The notes: generated from the sequence alone by a model not told the origin. A stretch of 64,000 nt of DNA from Actinomadura viridilutea (GCA_003001795.1 PVNI01000002.1:1-64000); one strand, 5' to 3'. Shown: positions 1-8,060, counted from the stretch's first letter. Numbers and translations: made by a program.

Positions 1-116
1 GGCCAGACAATCGCCTGGCCTCACAAGGCACTGGCTTTTGACACGCTGTTGAGTTCTCAAGAAACGGACACCCACCGCGCGGATCCCGCTCTCGCGGTCA
101 CCGCCCCGGGGCGACA
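1..116 (-). other. rRNA operon leader (5' part of pre-rRNA)
   Basis: Read on the minus strand, this stretch carries the block TTGAGAACTCAACAGCGTG (about 44-62). It resembles the conserved leader or antitermination segment seen before 16S rRNA in actinomycetes. An imperfect inverted repeat (GGCCAG at 1-6, CTGGCC at 15-20) closes the edge and could be part of a processing stem. The 16S gene itself would lie left of base 1. The assignment rests on memory of actinobacterial rrn leaders. Confidence 0.65.
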
Positions 117-121
117 CTTTT

Positions 122-149
122 AATTTACCCGGCTTTTCTTCTCTGTCAA
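122..149 (-). promoter_or_regulatory. Strong sigma-70-type promoter of rRNA operon
   Basis: On the minus strand there is a perfect -35 TTGACA (144-149), a 16-base spacer and a -10 TAAATT (122-127), placing the start near 115. It fires leftward into the rRNA leader. Actinomycete rrn operons usually have several tandem promoters. I saw only this one clear hexamer pair, although the gene-free DNA to its right could hold weaker ones. Confidence 0.65.
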
Positions 150-887
150 ACCGACCCTTTTCAGAGCCAATTCGACAAAGAAGTCCGCAACCGGGTATCC
201 CACAAGCCGAACAAAAGCCTGGACCGGCTCGGTGTCGACTCGGGGAAGATGCCCATCGGGTCGGCCGCCTCTTGGCGACCAGCACCCAGCTCGGGCTGAC
301 CAGACCAGTGTACAACAGACCGAGCGCCGCTCGGGCCGCCTTCTGATCTGATCCCCTGGGGCCGTCCGCCTCGCGGCGTCCCGCATCCCTCAGGGTGCAG
401 ATGACTTTAGGCAGGCAAGATCGCAACAGTCAAATCGGAGCGACGGGCGCTCACGTGGTCCGGACGACGCGGCGCCGAGGCACGCGGACCGCGCATCGGG
501 TCACGTTCACGTCGTTCGACTGTGGCCGAGAGGCCAGCCACTCACCGGTACGTGCCGCGTTCACGTTGATCAGAGGGAGTTCCCGCCGTTACAGATCCAC
601 GCTGCTCTCGGTTGCGCACGGTATTCCGGCCGCCGTCGCGATGAGCATGTGTCGAGGTCGAAGGGCCCCTGTCCTGCACGTGCCGCAGCTTCTCGCCATG
701 ACCTGAGGGAACCGTTGCACGATCCCTGATCGTCCCGGTGCTGCGAGCCCGATCGGTCAAGGCGCTGCGCGCCCGAGTCGCGCGCAGGGCAACGCCCTGC
801 TTCGGAACGCTGCGTAACCGCTTCTTTTGGACTGCTCTGGCAGGACTGCGACCACACCTGAAGGGATGCCGTCGAGTCGACTCCACG
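150..887. other. Gene-free stretch upstream of rRNA promoter
   Basis: No recognisable coding region on either strand. Open frames here have arginine-rich, low-complexity translations typical of out-of-frame high-GC DNA and lack ribosome-binding sites. It may hold additional rRNA promoters. Confidence 0.5.
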
Positions 888-1002
888 GGTGTCTACATCT
901 GGGGCGTGGACCTCGTCCTGCCCGTGGACGGCGAGGCCCGCATCGACCTGGGAGCGTCCCGCCCCGGCCGTCTCCGGTTCGTCTGCGCCTCCGGCACTGG
1001 CC
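888..1002 (+). pseudogene. Relic of a cupredoxin-type C-terminus
   Basis: A frame here reads VDLVLPVDGEARIDLG followed by RPGRLRFVCASG, nearly the same as the C-terminal cupredoxin segment of the TauE/SafE-like gene at 16018-17112. At DNA level, 906-995 and 16993-17082 match at 84 of 90 positions by my count. No membrane domain precedes it and the frame runs into unrelated sequence just after the shared block, so this is a fragment and not a gene. It is the copper-ligand part of the fold only (Cys retained, downstream Gly-His-Tyr lost). Confidence 0.65.
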
Positions 1003-1252
1003 TTGCGGTCGGGCTGGGCGCGAAACCGTGGCGCCTGGCCCGTTCCGCGAGCGGAGTTTCGAACCTGTTGGACGGGACGATCGGACGTGATGTCAGGCGC
1101 GCCGGCAACGGCGGGTCCCGGTAGAAGCCGCGAGCCGCTGCCACTGCCCGCGCGTCGACGAACCTCTTGTCGAGCAGGGTGCCGAGCCCGTGCCCGCAGA
1201 GCGGCGATCACCAGGTCCGCGCTGGAGGCTGCGGCCTCCCCCATCGGCGGCA

Positions 1253-1287
1253 GACCGTCGCCGACGACAAGGTCGTCGGCGACGGTC
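1253..1287. terminator. Perfect 16-bp hairpin, possible terminator
   Basis: GACCGTCGCCGACGAC (1253-1268) is followed by AAG and its exact reverse complement (1272-1287). No T-tract follows on either strand. It lies about 230 bases beyond the stop of the minus-strand methyltransferase gene, so it may end that transcript. It could also be a simple palindromic relic in decayed DNA. Confidence 0.4.
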
Positions 1288-1516
1288 GCGGTCCGCGCGG
1301 CTCGGGCACCGCACTGCCGACAGGACTGTCGGTGACGCGTACCGGACCGCTTCTCCCCCTTCGGCGGCCGCCGAGGCGCGCTGCGCAATGGCCGTACTGA
1401 TCCCCGAGTGGGCAGTGCCGAGGCTGCGTGGCCACTGATCATGTGACCGGCCTGCGCAGTCACCACCGCAGACCAGGACTGGGGCAGCTCGGCTGCTGGG
1501 ACAGCCGTGACATCTG

Positions 1517-2368
1517 CTACGGCACAGGACGGAAGGCGGAGACCACGAAAGAGAGCGGCACCGTGACCGGCTCGGGGAGACGGGCGACGCGTTGCCGAAG
1601 CTCGTCGGCCGGAACATGGTGCGCGCTCGGCCCCATTCCGACGAGGGCTTCGGTCTGCGCGTGGTCGAGGGTCGCTTCATATTCCAGCGTGCGCCGCGTC
1701 TCCAGGGTGAAATGGGCTCCGAGGGCCGCATCAACGCGTTCGTTCTTCTGTTCGTCGACGGTCACGAGCCCGAGGGTTTCGACGAGCGGGCCCAGATGCC
1801 GTTGCGAGGGGGTGACGGTGACCAGGAGGCCGCCGCGCAGCACCCTATGGAATTCCGGGGCGTTGCGGGGAGCGAACACGTTGATGACCGCGTCCACGGC
1901 GTCGGTGCGGACCGGCAACGGCCGCCAGAGGTCGGCGACGACGGCGCCGATGCGTGGATGGGCTCGGGCGGCCCGCCGGGCGGCGTATTTGGACAGGTCC
2001 AGGGCGATGCCCACCGCGTCGCCGGGCTGGTCGAGTACCGCGCTCAGGTAGTAGCCCGTGCCGGCTCCCGCGTCCAGGACGCACCCGCCTCCTGGAACGG
2101 CGTCGAGTGCTGCGGTGATGAGCTCCGCGACGGCCTTCGCCATGGGGGCGAAGTGACCAGTTCGTAGGAAGGTCTCGCGCGCGCCCACCATCTCGGCGGT
2201 GTCGGCGGTGCCGGGACGGGCGTTTCCAGGGAGCAGATTCGCGTATCCCTGGCGGGCGACGTCGAAGGCGTGTCCTGCGGGGCAGCGCAGGGTCTTCCCT
2301 TCGCCGTTGAGGGCGAGGGTCTCCCCGCATACAGGGCACGCCAGACGTTCGACCACATCAGCCAGCAC
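1517..2368 (-). CDS. 23S rRNA (guanine-N1) methyltransferase, RlmA/TlrB-like
   Basis: A 283-residue protein of the usual length for the RlmA(I)/RlmA(II) family. The N-terminus carries the family zinc site (Cys11, Cys14, Cys29, His33, in CPVC and CPAGH) and the conserved segment DVARQGYANLL. A class I SAM-binding motif follows (VLDAGAGTGY, 97-106). Family members methylate N1 of G745 or G748 in helix 35 of 23S rRNA. The G748 enzymes (TlrB) give resistance to tylosin-type macrolides. The sequence alone does not tell me which base is modified. It is the only intact gene in a region of coding relics. Start is the ATG giving the canonical N-terminus. Confidence 0.85.
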   Translation of the reverse strand: MLADVVERLACPVCGETLALNGEGKTLRCPAGHAFDVARQGYANLLPGNARPGTADTAEMVGARETFLRTGHFAPMAKAVAELITAALDAVPGGGCVLDAGAGTGYYLSAVLDQPGDAVGIALDLSKYAARRAARAHPRIGAVVADLWRPLPVRTDAVDAVINVFAPRNAPEFHRVLRGGLLVTVTPSQRHLGPLVETLGLVTVDEQKNERVDAALGAHFTLETRRTLEYEATLDHAQTEALVGMGPSAHHVPADELRQRVARLPEPVTVPLSFVVSAFRPVP

Positions 2369-2564
2369 GGGTCATGGTCTACCACGCCAGACCGTCCTCG
2401 AGGACGTCGCGGACCGCACAGCGCAGGTGAGGACGCGGGCGGCCACGGTGCCATTCAGCGCGCCGTCGAGGCCGCGGACGCCATCGTCGGCCCCCGCTCT
2501 GCCCCGTCATGACCTCCGCAAAGTTCTCGAGACGGTTCCAAGGGCTCGGCGTCGTGCCAGCGGA

Positions 2565-2998
2565 CGTCACGTCCAGCGGTGCCTGCGCCAGAGCCCACGC
2601 CCGGCTGGTCACCGACCGCCAGTGCGCCGCCATCCCGGGGCGGTTCCCCGGCGCGCCCAGCTCGCAGCTCCACCGCGCCGCCGTCCCGTACAGCTTGATC
2701 TGGTCGATGCTCTGGTTGGCGCCGGTGTCGCGCAGCTCCGGCGGACGGTCGGCGGTCAGCACGATCATCGGCACGCCCGCCTGATGCGCCTCGATCACCG
2801 CCGGGTGGAAGTCGGCCGCGGCCGTCCCCGACGTGCACACCACCGCCGCCGGACGCCCTGAGCGCCTGGCCGGCCCCAGCGTCTGGTCAGGTTGTGAATC
2901 GGCTGCCCCAGCGGCGGCAGGGTGCTGCCGATCTGCGAGATCACGGCTTCGAGCGGGTGCCGCCACGCCCAGCGTGACGCTTCTGGAGCCCCACATGA
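2565..2998 (-). pseudogene. menD: Decayed menD fragment (menaquinone pathway)
   Basis: On the minus strand one frame holds GRPAAVVCTSGTAAADFHPA, VIEAHQAGVPMIVLTADRPP, ELRDTGANQSIDQIKLYG and RPGMAAHWRSVTSRAWALAQ, the N-terminal thiamine-diphosphate region of MenD (SEPHCHC synthase). A GSRSVTLG piece of the preceding segment is present, but the sequence between is scrambled by frame disruption. The protein stops matching where the 'PVHLN' segment should follow. Only about 140 of roughly 550 residues remain, so it is a dead remnant. A functional menD must lie elsewhere if menaquinone is made this way. Confidence 0.8.
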
Positions 2999-3235
2999 CC
3001 AGCCGGCTGCCGCGTCGACGACGCCCCCTGCGAAGCGACGGCGACGAAGCTCCAGCCATCACAGCCTCGCCCGCTCGGGCACCCCAGACCGCAGCAGGCC
3101 GGTCAACCCGCTGGACAGGACGCCCCGAGCTGCACGCCTGAGGTCTCTGAAGCGGCTGGTACAGGCATTGCCGTCTCCCGCCTGAAAGCACCCGGCTTGG
3201 CGACGCCTCCATTAGGAGCGGGAGCTGCGACCACC

Positions 3236-3399
3236 GTCGACCTCGTCCTGCCCGGCGTGCACCTGCGGCTGCAGACCGACCGCGGCATGTTCTCACCCGA
3301 CCGCGTCGACTCGGGCACGCGCATCCTGTTGGAAACCGCGCCTCTTCCCCCTCCCACCGGCGACCTGCTGGACCTGGGTGCGGCTACGGCCCCGTCGCC
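3236..3399 (+). pseudogene. Relic of an RsmC/RlmG-type methyltransferase (MTS domain)
   Basis: The frame reads VDLVLPGVHLRLQTDRGMFS, DRVDSGTRILLETAPLPPPTGD, then LLDLG, the approach to SAM motif I in actinomycete MTS-domain methyltransferases. A one-base deletion near 3377-3379 (GGTGC where GGCTGC is expected) moves motif I (CGYGPVA) into the next frame. After that motif the methyltransferase match ends and a VWA-like sequence begins. Assignment is by recall of the family. Confidence 0.55.
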
Positions 3400-3474
3400 A
3401 CCGGCCGCTCGGTCCCCGAGGCCGTCGACGCCGCCCGCGCCTCCCACATCCCGGTGTCCACCATCGCCTTCGGA
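3400..3474 (+). pseudogene. Relic of a von Willebrand A-type domain protein
   Basis: Continuing in the shifted frame from the methyltransferase relic, the translation is TGRSVPEAVDAARASHIPVS then TIAFG. This is the typical beta-strand/helix segment of actinobacterial VWA-domain proteins (…IPVSTIAFGT…). Only about 25 residues are present and no gene context remains. It is fused in frame to the methyltransferase piece, which implies recombination between unrelated genes. Confidence 0.45.
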
Positions 3475-4057
3475 CCGGTATGGCCCCGGCGATCGACCCT
3501 CATGCGGCCCGACGGCGCGCGGTCGTCCCGCTGAGCGCCGCTTGTCGGCGGCGGCGCCGCGCTGGGCCTCGCCGGCGTCCCTCCCGGGGCCGGCTGCGCC
3601 CTACGGCCACGCCCAGGGGACTGGCGGCGCCGTGGGTGAGGCGCTATCAGAGGGGCGGCCGCGCCGAGCCAGTCGTCCCTGGCCGTAACGCCACATGGCG
3701 AGGGCTGCCTGAAGCCTGGGCGCCGGGCTTGGCGCCCAGGCGCGGACGATCTCGTGGCGGCGGCGCGAAATGGCCGGCGGAAGGGCTCATTCCGGCGGTA
3801 CGCGCTGGTCTGGGGCGCCCTACAGTTCGGTGGCGCCGATGAAGGGTGCCTTCCGAGGAAGCCCACGTCCCATTCGGCGCAGCCCAGTAACCGCCCTCCG
3901 GTCGGTGGCTCCGAGCCGGAGGGCGCGCCGCCACTGCTGGACGATCTGGGCCGCGTCACCGCCTGAAGCGATTCGCCCACGACCTGGTCGTACCGATGGT
4001 GCTGCGAGCCCCTCAGGGCGGCGTCACGGGGACTCCAGCCGCCGTGACTCCGCCCTG
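3475..4057. other. Gene-free stretch with one hairpin
   Basis: No recognisable gene. A perfect 10-bp stem with a 6-base loop lies at 3715-3724/3731-3740 (CCTGGGCGCC / GGCGCCCAGG). It sits beyond the 3' end of the minus-strand thioredoxin gene and could terminate it, though no T-run follows. Confidence 0.45.
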
Positions 4058-4411
4058 TCAGGACGGCAGGCGGCGCCGCACTTCCTCCATGTCGAGGTCG
4101 CGCACCTGCTGGATGACGTTCTCCAGCACCGCCTCCGGCAGGGCCCCGGGCTCGGCGAACACGATCACGCCGTCGCGAATCGCCATGACCGTGGGGATGG
4201 AGGAGATGCCGAACCGCTCCGACAGCTCGGGCTGGTCCTCGGTGTCGACCTTGCCGAACACGATGTCGGGGTGCTTTTCGGCGGCCCTGGCGAAGACCGG
4301 GGCGAAGGCGCGGCACGGACCGCACCACTCGGCCCAGAAGTCGACCAGCACGATGCCGTCGCGCTGGGCCACGTCGTCGAAGTTGTCTGCGGTCAGCGTG
4401 ACCGTCGCCAT
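4058..4411 (-). CDS. trxA: Thioredoxin
   Basis: A 117-residue cytosolic thioredoxin with the redox motif WCGPC (Cys30, Cys33), the preceding VLVDFWAEW strand, and the cis-proline segment SIPTVMAIRDG. It reduces protein disulfides using electrons from thioredoxin reductase, which is not in this window. The C-terminus is slightly longer than the E. coli protein. It is divergent from the sigma-factor gene at 4542. Its upstream region carries a near-match to a SigR-type promoter, consistent with oxidative-stress control of thioredoxin in actinomycetes. The ATG used is the only plausible start. Confidence 0.93.
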   Translation of the reverse strand: MATVTLTADNFDDVAQRDGIVLVDFWAEWCGPCRAFAPVFARAAEKHPDIVFGKVDTEDQPELSERFGISSIPTVMAIRDGVIVFAEPGALPEAVLENVIQQVRDLDMEEVRRRLPS

Positions 4412-4446
4412 GTCGGTTTCTCCTCGCTCGGGGTATCAGCCAGGGA

Positions 4447-4473
4447 AGCGGCGGACAGCCCCGCAGTATTCCC
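4447..4473 (-). promoter_or_regulatory. Near-consensus SigR/SigH-type promoter for trxA
   Basis: On the minus strand, GGGAAT (4468-4473) is followed after 18 bases by GCT (4447-4449). The actinobacterial SigR/SigH consensus is GGGAAY-N18-GTT, so one -10 base differs. The two opposing -35 boxes form the palindrome TTCCCGACGTGGGAA (4469-4483). Confidence 0.5.
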
Positions 4474-4478
4474 GACGT

Positions 4479-4505
4479 GGGAATCACAGAGCCGTAATTG
4501 GCGTT
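4479..4505 (+). promoter_or_regulatory. Consensus SigR/SigH-type promoter for sigma-factor gene
   Basis: GGGAAT (4479-4484), 18 bases, then GTT (4503-4505) is a full match to the disulfide-stress sigma consensus known from Streptomyces SigR and mycobacterial SigH. The predicted start is about 30 bases before the ATG at 4542. The -35 box overlaps that of the divergent thioredoxin promoter. Confidence 0.65.
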
Positions 4506-4541
4506 CTCCCTTCAGGGAGATCGCACCGAAGAAGGGTCAGG

Positions 4542-5636
4542 ATGGCTGCAACCCGTAGCAAGGGCGACAGGATCGACGCCCTCGACAAGGACCTTGTCGG
4601 GGCGTACCTCGACCGGATCGGCCGCACCCCCCTGCTGGACGCGGAGGAAGAGGTCGACCTGGCCAAGGCGATCGAAGGGGGCCTGTACGCCGAACAGCTC
4701 CTGGAGGAAGGCCCGATCCCCGAAGGGACCACCCGGGAAGAGCTGCAGGAGATCGTCGAGGCGGGGCTGCGCGCCAAGCAGCGCTTCGTCGAGGCCAACC
4801 TGCGCCTTGTGGTCTCGATCGCCCGCAAGTACCCCACCGACGCGCTTCCCCTCATCGACCTCATCCAGGAGGGCAACCTGGGGCTGATGCGGGCGGTGGA
4901 GAAGTTCGACTACCGGCGCGGCTTCAAGTTCTCGACGTACGCGACCTGGTGGATCCGGCAGGCGATCGGACGCGGCCTCAGCCACACCGCCCGCACCATC
5001 CGCCTCCCGGTGCACGTCGAGGAGGAGCTGTCACGGCTGCGGCGGGCCGAGCGGCAGCTCGGCCGCGACCTGGGCCGCGACCCCACGCGCGAGGAGCTGG
5101 CGGAGGCCGTCGGCGCCGAGCCCGAGCACGTCGACGAGCTGCTGAGCTGGCGCCGCGATCCCGCCAGCCTGGACGCCGCGGTGGACGACACGGGCGAGAC
5201 CGCCATGGGCGACCTGCTGGAGGACCCCGACGGGGTGACGCCCGAGGCGGAGATCCTCGCGCTCGACGAGAGCGAGGGGCTGGGCCGCCTGCTGGAACGG
5301 CTGCCCGAACGCGAGTCGGCGATCCTGCGGGCCCGGTTCGGCATGGACAGCGGCCAGCCGCAGTCGTACGCGCAGATCGGCGCCCGCTACGGCCTGAGCC
5401 ACAACCGGGTGCGGCAGATCACCGACCGGTCGCTGCGGCGGCTGCGCCAGATGGCGGCGGAGGCGGAACTGAACGGGCAGCGCGGGCCCGCGCACGCCGC
5501 GGCCGTCCCGTCCGCCGCCCGCACCGGCTCGCCGGCGGCCGCTCGGACCCCGAAGACGCGGGGCGCCCCGGCCGCGGAGCACAAGGTCACCGCGGCGGCC
5601 GTGCGCGCGGCCGCGTCTCGCAGCAAGGCGGCATGA
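4542..5636 (+). CDS. RNA polymerase sigma factor, sigma-70 group 2 (Hrd-like)
   Basis: A 364-residue primary-like sigma factor. Region 1.2 is near 18-45 (DLVGAYLDRIGRTPLLDAEE), region 2 near 80-145 (LRLVVSIARKY, LIQEGNLGLMRAVEKFDYRR, FSTYATWWIRQAI), region 3 at about 150-235, and the region 4.2 helix-turn-helix near 270-310. It lacks the long acidic N-terminus of HrdB and ends in an Ala/Lys-rich tail of about 60 residues, so it looks like a group 2 (HrdA/C/D or SigB-like) factor and not the housekeeping one. A SigR-type promoter upstream suggests induction by thiol stress, as is known for hrdD in Streptomyces. The ATG at 4542 gives the canonical start. Confidence 0.9.
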   Translation: MAATRSKGDRIDALDKDLVGAYLDRIGRTPLLDAEEEVDLAKAIEGGLYAEQLLEEGPIPEGTTREELQEIVEAGLRAKQRFVEANLRLVVSIARKYPTDALPLIDLIQEGNLGLMRAVEKFDYRRGFKFSTYATWWIRQAIGRGLSHTARTIRLPVHVEEELSRLRRAERQLGRDLGRDPTREELAEAVGAEPEHVDELLSWRRDPASLDAAVDDTGETAMGDLLEDPDGVTPEAEILALDESEGLGRLLERLPERESAILRARFGMDSGQPQSYAQIGARYGLSHNRVRQITDRSLRRLRQMAAEAELNGQRGPAHAAAVPSAARTGSPAAARTPKTRGAPAAEHKVTAAAVRAAASRSKAA

Positions 5637-5722
5637 CGCCGCGCGACGCGCCGCGTGGCCCCGCGCGAGCCGCACGCAGACGGACGGTCGGTGCGGATGC
5701 ACGCGGTCGGCCGCCTGTCGTC

Positions 5723-5775
5723 ACATGGGGAACCTTCCGGAAGTTTTCCGGTTTCCTACACTGCGCTCCCCATGT
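5723..5775 (+). promoter_or_regulatory. Inverted-repeat element before DAHP synthase gene
   Basis: ACATGGGGA (5723-5731) and its exact reverse complement TCCCCATGT (5767-5775) enclose a 10-bp palindrome CTTCCGGAAG (5734-5743) and a TACACT hexamer. The element sits 34 bases before the GTG at 5809. It could be an operator around a promoter or, if transcribed, a leader hairpin. No regulator can be named. Confidence 0.4.
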
Positions 5776-5808
5776 CAGGGCGGCCCCGGTGCCATAGCCT
5801 TGGTGCAC

Positions 5809-7158
5809 GTGAGTACATCTAGCGTCACGGGGGAGCTCGACGCCTGGCGCGCCCTCCCGGCACTGCAACAGCCCGAGTGGGAAGACGAGGCCGAGCTGCG
5901 CGCCGTGGTCGAGGAGCTGGCCAAGCAGCCTCCGCTGGTGTTCGCGGGCGAGTGCGACCAGCTCAAGGAGCGGCTGGCGGCGGTCGCGCGGGGCGAGGCG
6001 TTCGTCCTGCAGGGCGGGGACTGCGCCGAGACGTTCGCGGGCTCCACGGCCGACGCCGTCCGCAACAAGCTGAAGACCTTGCTGCAGATGGCGGTCGTGC
6101 TCACCTACGCGGGCCGCGTGCCGGTGGTGAAGATCGGCCGGATGGCCGGGCAGTTCGCCAAACCGCGGTCCAAGCCCGTCGAGAGGCGCGGCGGGGTGGA
6201 GCTGCCCGCCTACCGGGGCGACGCCGTCAACGGCTTCGAGTTCACCGCCGAGGCGCGGCGCAACGACCCGCGGCGGCTGCTGCAGGCCTACCACTGCTCG
6301 GCCGTCACGCTGAACCTGTGCCGGGCCTTCACCACGGGCGGGTACGCCGACCTGCGGCAGGTGCACGCCTGGAACCAGGACTTCGTGGCGGCCAGCCCGG
6401 CCGGGCGCCGGTACGAGCGGCTGGCCGGGGAGATCGACCGGGCGCTGGCGTTCATGAAGGCGTGCGGCGCCGACCCCGAGGAGCTCCACAGCGTGGAGTT
6501 CTACTCCAGCCACGAGGCGCTGCTGCTGGAGTACGAGCGGGCGCTGACCCGCATCGACAGCCGCAGCGGGCAGCCGTACGACGTGTCGGCGCACCTGCTG
6601 TGGATCGGCGAGCGGACCCGGCAGCTCGACGGCGCGCACGTGGAGTTCCTGCGGCACGTCCGCAACCCGATCGGGGTGAAGCTGGGCCCGTCCACCACCC
6701 CTGAGGACGCGCTGGCGCTGGCCGAGCGGCTCAACCCCGAGGGCGAGCCGGGCCGGCTGACGTTCATCACCCGGATGGGCGCGGACAAGATCCGCGACGC
6801 GCTGCCGCCGCTGATCGAGAAGGTGCGCGGCAGCGGGCCGCCGGTCGCCTGGATCTGCGACCCGATGCACGGCAACACCTTCGAGGCGCCGAGCGGGCAC
6901 AAGACCCGCCGGTTCGACGACGTGCTGGCGGAGGTCACCGGGTTCTTCGAGGTGCACCGGGCGCTCGGCACCCACCCCGGCGGCATCCACATCGAGTTCA
7001 CCGGCGACGACGTCACCGAGTGCGTCGGCGGCGGCCACGAGATCGACGAGGCCGACCTGCACCAGCGGTACGAGACCGCGTGCGACCCGCGGCTCAACCG
7101 CAGCCAGTCCCTGGACCTGGCGTTCATGGTCGCCGAGCTGTACCGCGAGACCCACTGA
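5809..7158 (+). CDS. 3-deoxy-7-phosphoheptulonate (DAHP) synthase, class II
   Basis: A 449-residue plant/actinobacterial-type DAHP synthase, the first enzyme of the shikimate pathway (phosphoenolpyruvate plus erythrose 4-phosphate to DAHP). It has the metal-ligand segment FVLQGGDCAETF, RIGRMAGQFAKPRS-type active-site sequence, HNxxRAFTTGGYADL-like and NPIGVKLGPS motifs, and the C-terminal PGGIHIEFTGDDVTEC region. Length fits the family (M. tuberculosis AroG type). Upstream TAGCCT at 5795-5800 is 8 bases from GTG 5809, so the mRNA may be leaderless. GTG 5803 is the alternative. An in-frame ATG at 5725 would add an atypical extension and is rejected. Confidence 0.93.
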   Translation: MSTSSVTGELDAWRALPALQQPEWEDEAELRAVVEELAKQPPLVFAGECDQLKERLAAVARGEAFVLQGGDCAETFAGSTADAVRNKLKTLLQMAVVLTYAGRVPVVKIGRMAGQFAKPRSKPVERRGGVELPAYRGDAVNGFEFTAEARRNDPRRLLQAYHCSAVTLNLCRAFTTGGYADLRQVHAWNQDFVAASPAGRRYERLAGEIDRALAFMKACGADPEELHSVEFYSSHEALLLEYERALTRIDSRSGQPYDVSAHLLWIGERTRQLDGAHVEFLRHVRNPIGVKLGPSTTPEDALALAERLNPEGEPGRLTFITRMGADKIRDALPPLIEKVRGSGPPVAWICDPMHGNTFEAPSGHKTRRFDDVLAEVTGFFEVHRALGTHPGGIHIEFTGDDVTECVGGGHEIDEADLHQRYETACDPRLNRSQSLDLAFMVAELYRETH

Positions 7159-7209
7159 CCTCGCGCCTCGCCGCGGGCCGCGGCGGCGCGGACGGCGTCG
7201 GGGCGGGGG

Positions 7210-7578
7210 TCAGATGGCGACCTCGGCCCAGACGACCTTGCCGCCGGCGACGGGTTCGGCGCCCCAGGCGGTGGCGAAGCGGTCGACGATGAACAGGCCG
7301 CGGTGCGACTCGTCCAGGGGGCCGGGGACGGTCAGGCGCGGCATCTGCGCGGCGCGGTCGCGGACCTCCACGCGGACCCGGGAGTCGTCGCGTATCAGAC
7401 GCAGTTCCAAGGCGGTTCCGGCGTGCCGGACGGCGTTGGCGACCAATTCGGCGACGATCGCGGTGACCAGCTCCTCGCGTTCCATGAGGGCCCACGTGCG
7501 CATGGTGCGGGTGGCCAGTCGGCGCGCGTGCTCCACCGCCTCGGTCTGCGGGGCGGCGCGCATCGTCGTCTCGGTCAT
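7210..7578 (-). CDS. HATPase anti-sigma-type serine kinase (RsbW-like)
   Basis: A 122-residue single-domain GHKL ATPase. The N box AELVANAVRHAG and the DRGxG-type lid region (RGLFIVDRFATAWG) place it with the RsbW/SpoIIAB-like proteins abundant in actinomycetes. Such proteins bind a sigma factor or phosphorylate a STAS antagonist. It is the last of three minus-strand genes after the OsaC-like phosphatase and the STAS protein, 73 bases beyond the latter, which fits a partner-switch module. The lid is not canonical, so kinase activity is inferred only. Confidence 0.8.
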   Translation of the reverse strand: MTETTMRAAPQTEAVEHARRLATRTMRTWALMEREELVTAIVAELVANAVRHAGTALELRLIRDDSRVRVEVRDRAAQMPRLTVPGPLDESHRGLFIVDRFATAWGAEPVAGGKVVWAEVAI

Positions 7579-7651
7579 CGCGGGGACCGCCGGACGGTTC
7601 GGGGGGCGGGCCGGCCGTCGGCCGTCGACGGCGCGGTGCGGCGGCCGCGCA

Positions 7652-7993
7652 TCACACGCGGCCCTCGGCGCCTTCGCCGTCCGCCGCGTCCGCCATGAGG
7701 AAGCGGTCGAGGCCGGTGGTGCGCAGCACGTTCTCCACCCGGCCGTAGGCGCCGGTCACCACGAGCGTGGCGTTCTGGGCGCGGGCGTGCTTGTACGCGC
7801 GGACGAGCACGTTCAGGCCGGAGGAGTCGCAGAAGTCGACGGCGGTGAGGTCGACCACGACCTCCCGCTCCCCCGCGTCGACCAGCTCGGTCAGCCGGGC
7901 TCGGAGCTCCTCGGAGGAGTGCAGGTCGATGGAGCCGCGCGCGGCGATCGTCGCGCGGCCGTCGTGTCGCGTCGTCTGCAAGGCTAGGCCCAC
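7652..7993 (-). CDS. Anti-sigma factor antagonist (STAS domain)
   Basis: A 113-residue STAS protein. The phosphorylation loop DFCDSSGLNVLVRAYKHA carries the serine pair that RsbW-like kinases modify in SpoIIAA/RsbV homologues. When dephosphorylated, the antagonist frees a sigma factor from its anti-sigma partner. It sits between an RsbW-like kinase gene and a PP2C-type phosphatase gene on the same strand, with gaps of 73 and 67 bases. The set can plausibly phosphorylate and dephosphorylate it. The sigma target is not visible here. Confidence 0.85.
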   Translation of the reverse strand: MGLALQTTRHDGRATIAARGSIDLHSSEELRARLTELVDAGEREVVVDLTAVDFCDSSGLNVLVRAYKHARAQNATLVVTGAYGRVENVLRTTGLDRFLMADAADGEGAEGRV

Positions 7994-8060
7994 GACACCC
8001 CACCATACCGACTGCGGGCCCTCCTGACGCCCCCGCCGGTGACGCCCCGGTCCCGCTCGG

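Noticed and set aside
570..1466. Long minus-strand open frame of about 298 codons
   Set aside because: It is the antisense of the cupredoxin relic and GC-rich junk; composition is Arg/Ala/Gly/Ser with no motif and no ribosome site.
2379..3296. Minus-strand frame as a full gene
   Set aside because: Only the middle part matches MenD; both ends are unrelated and internal order is disrupted, so it is called a pseudogene fragment and not a CDS.
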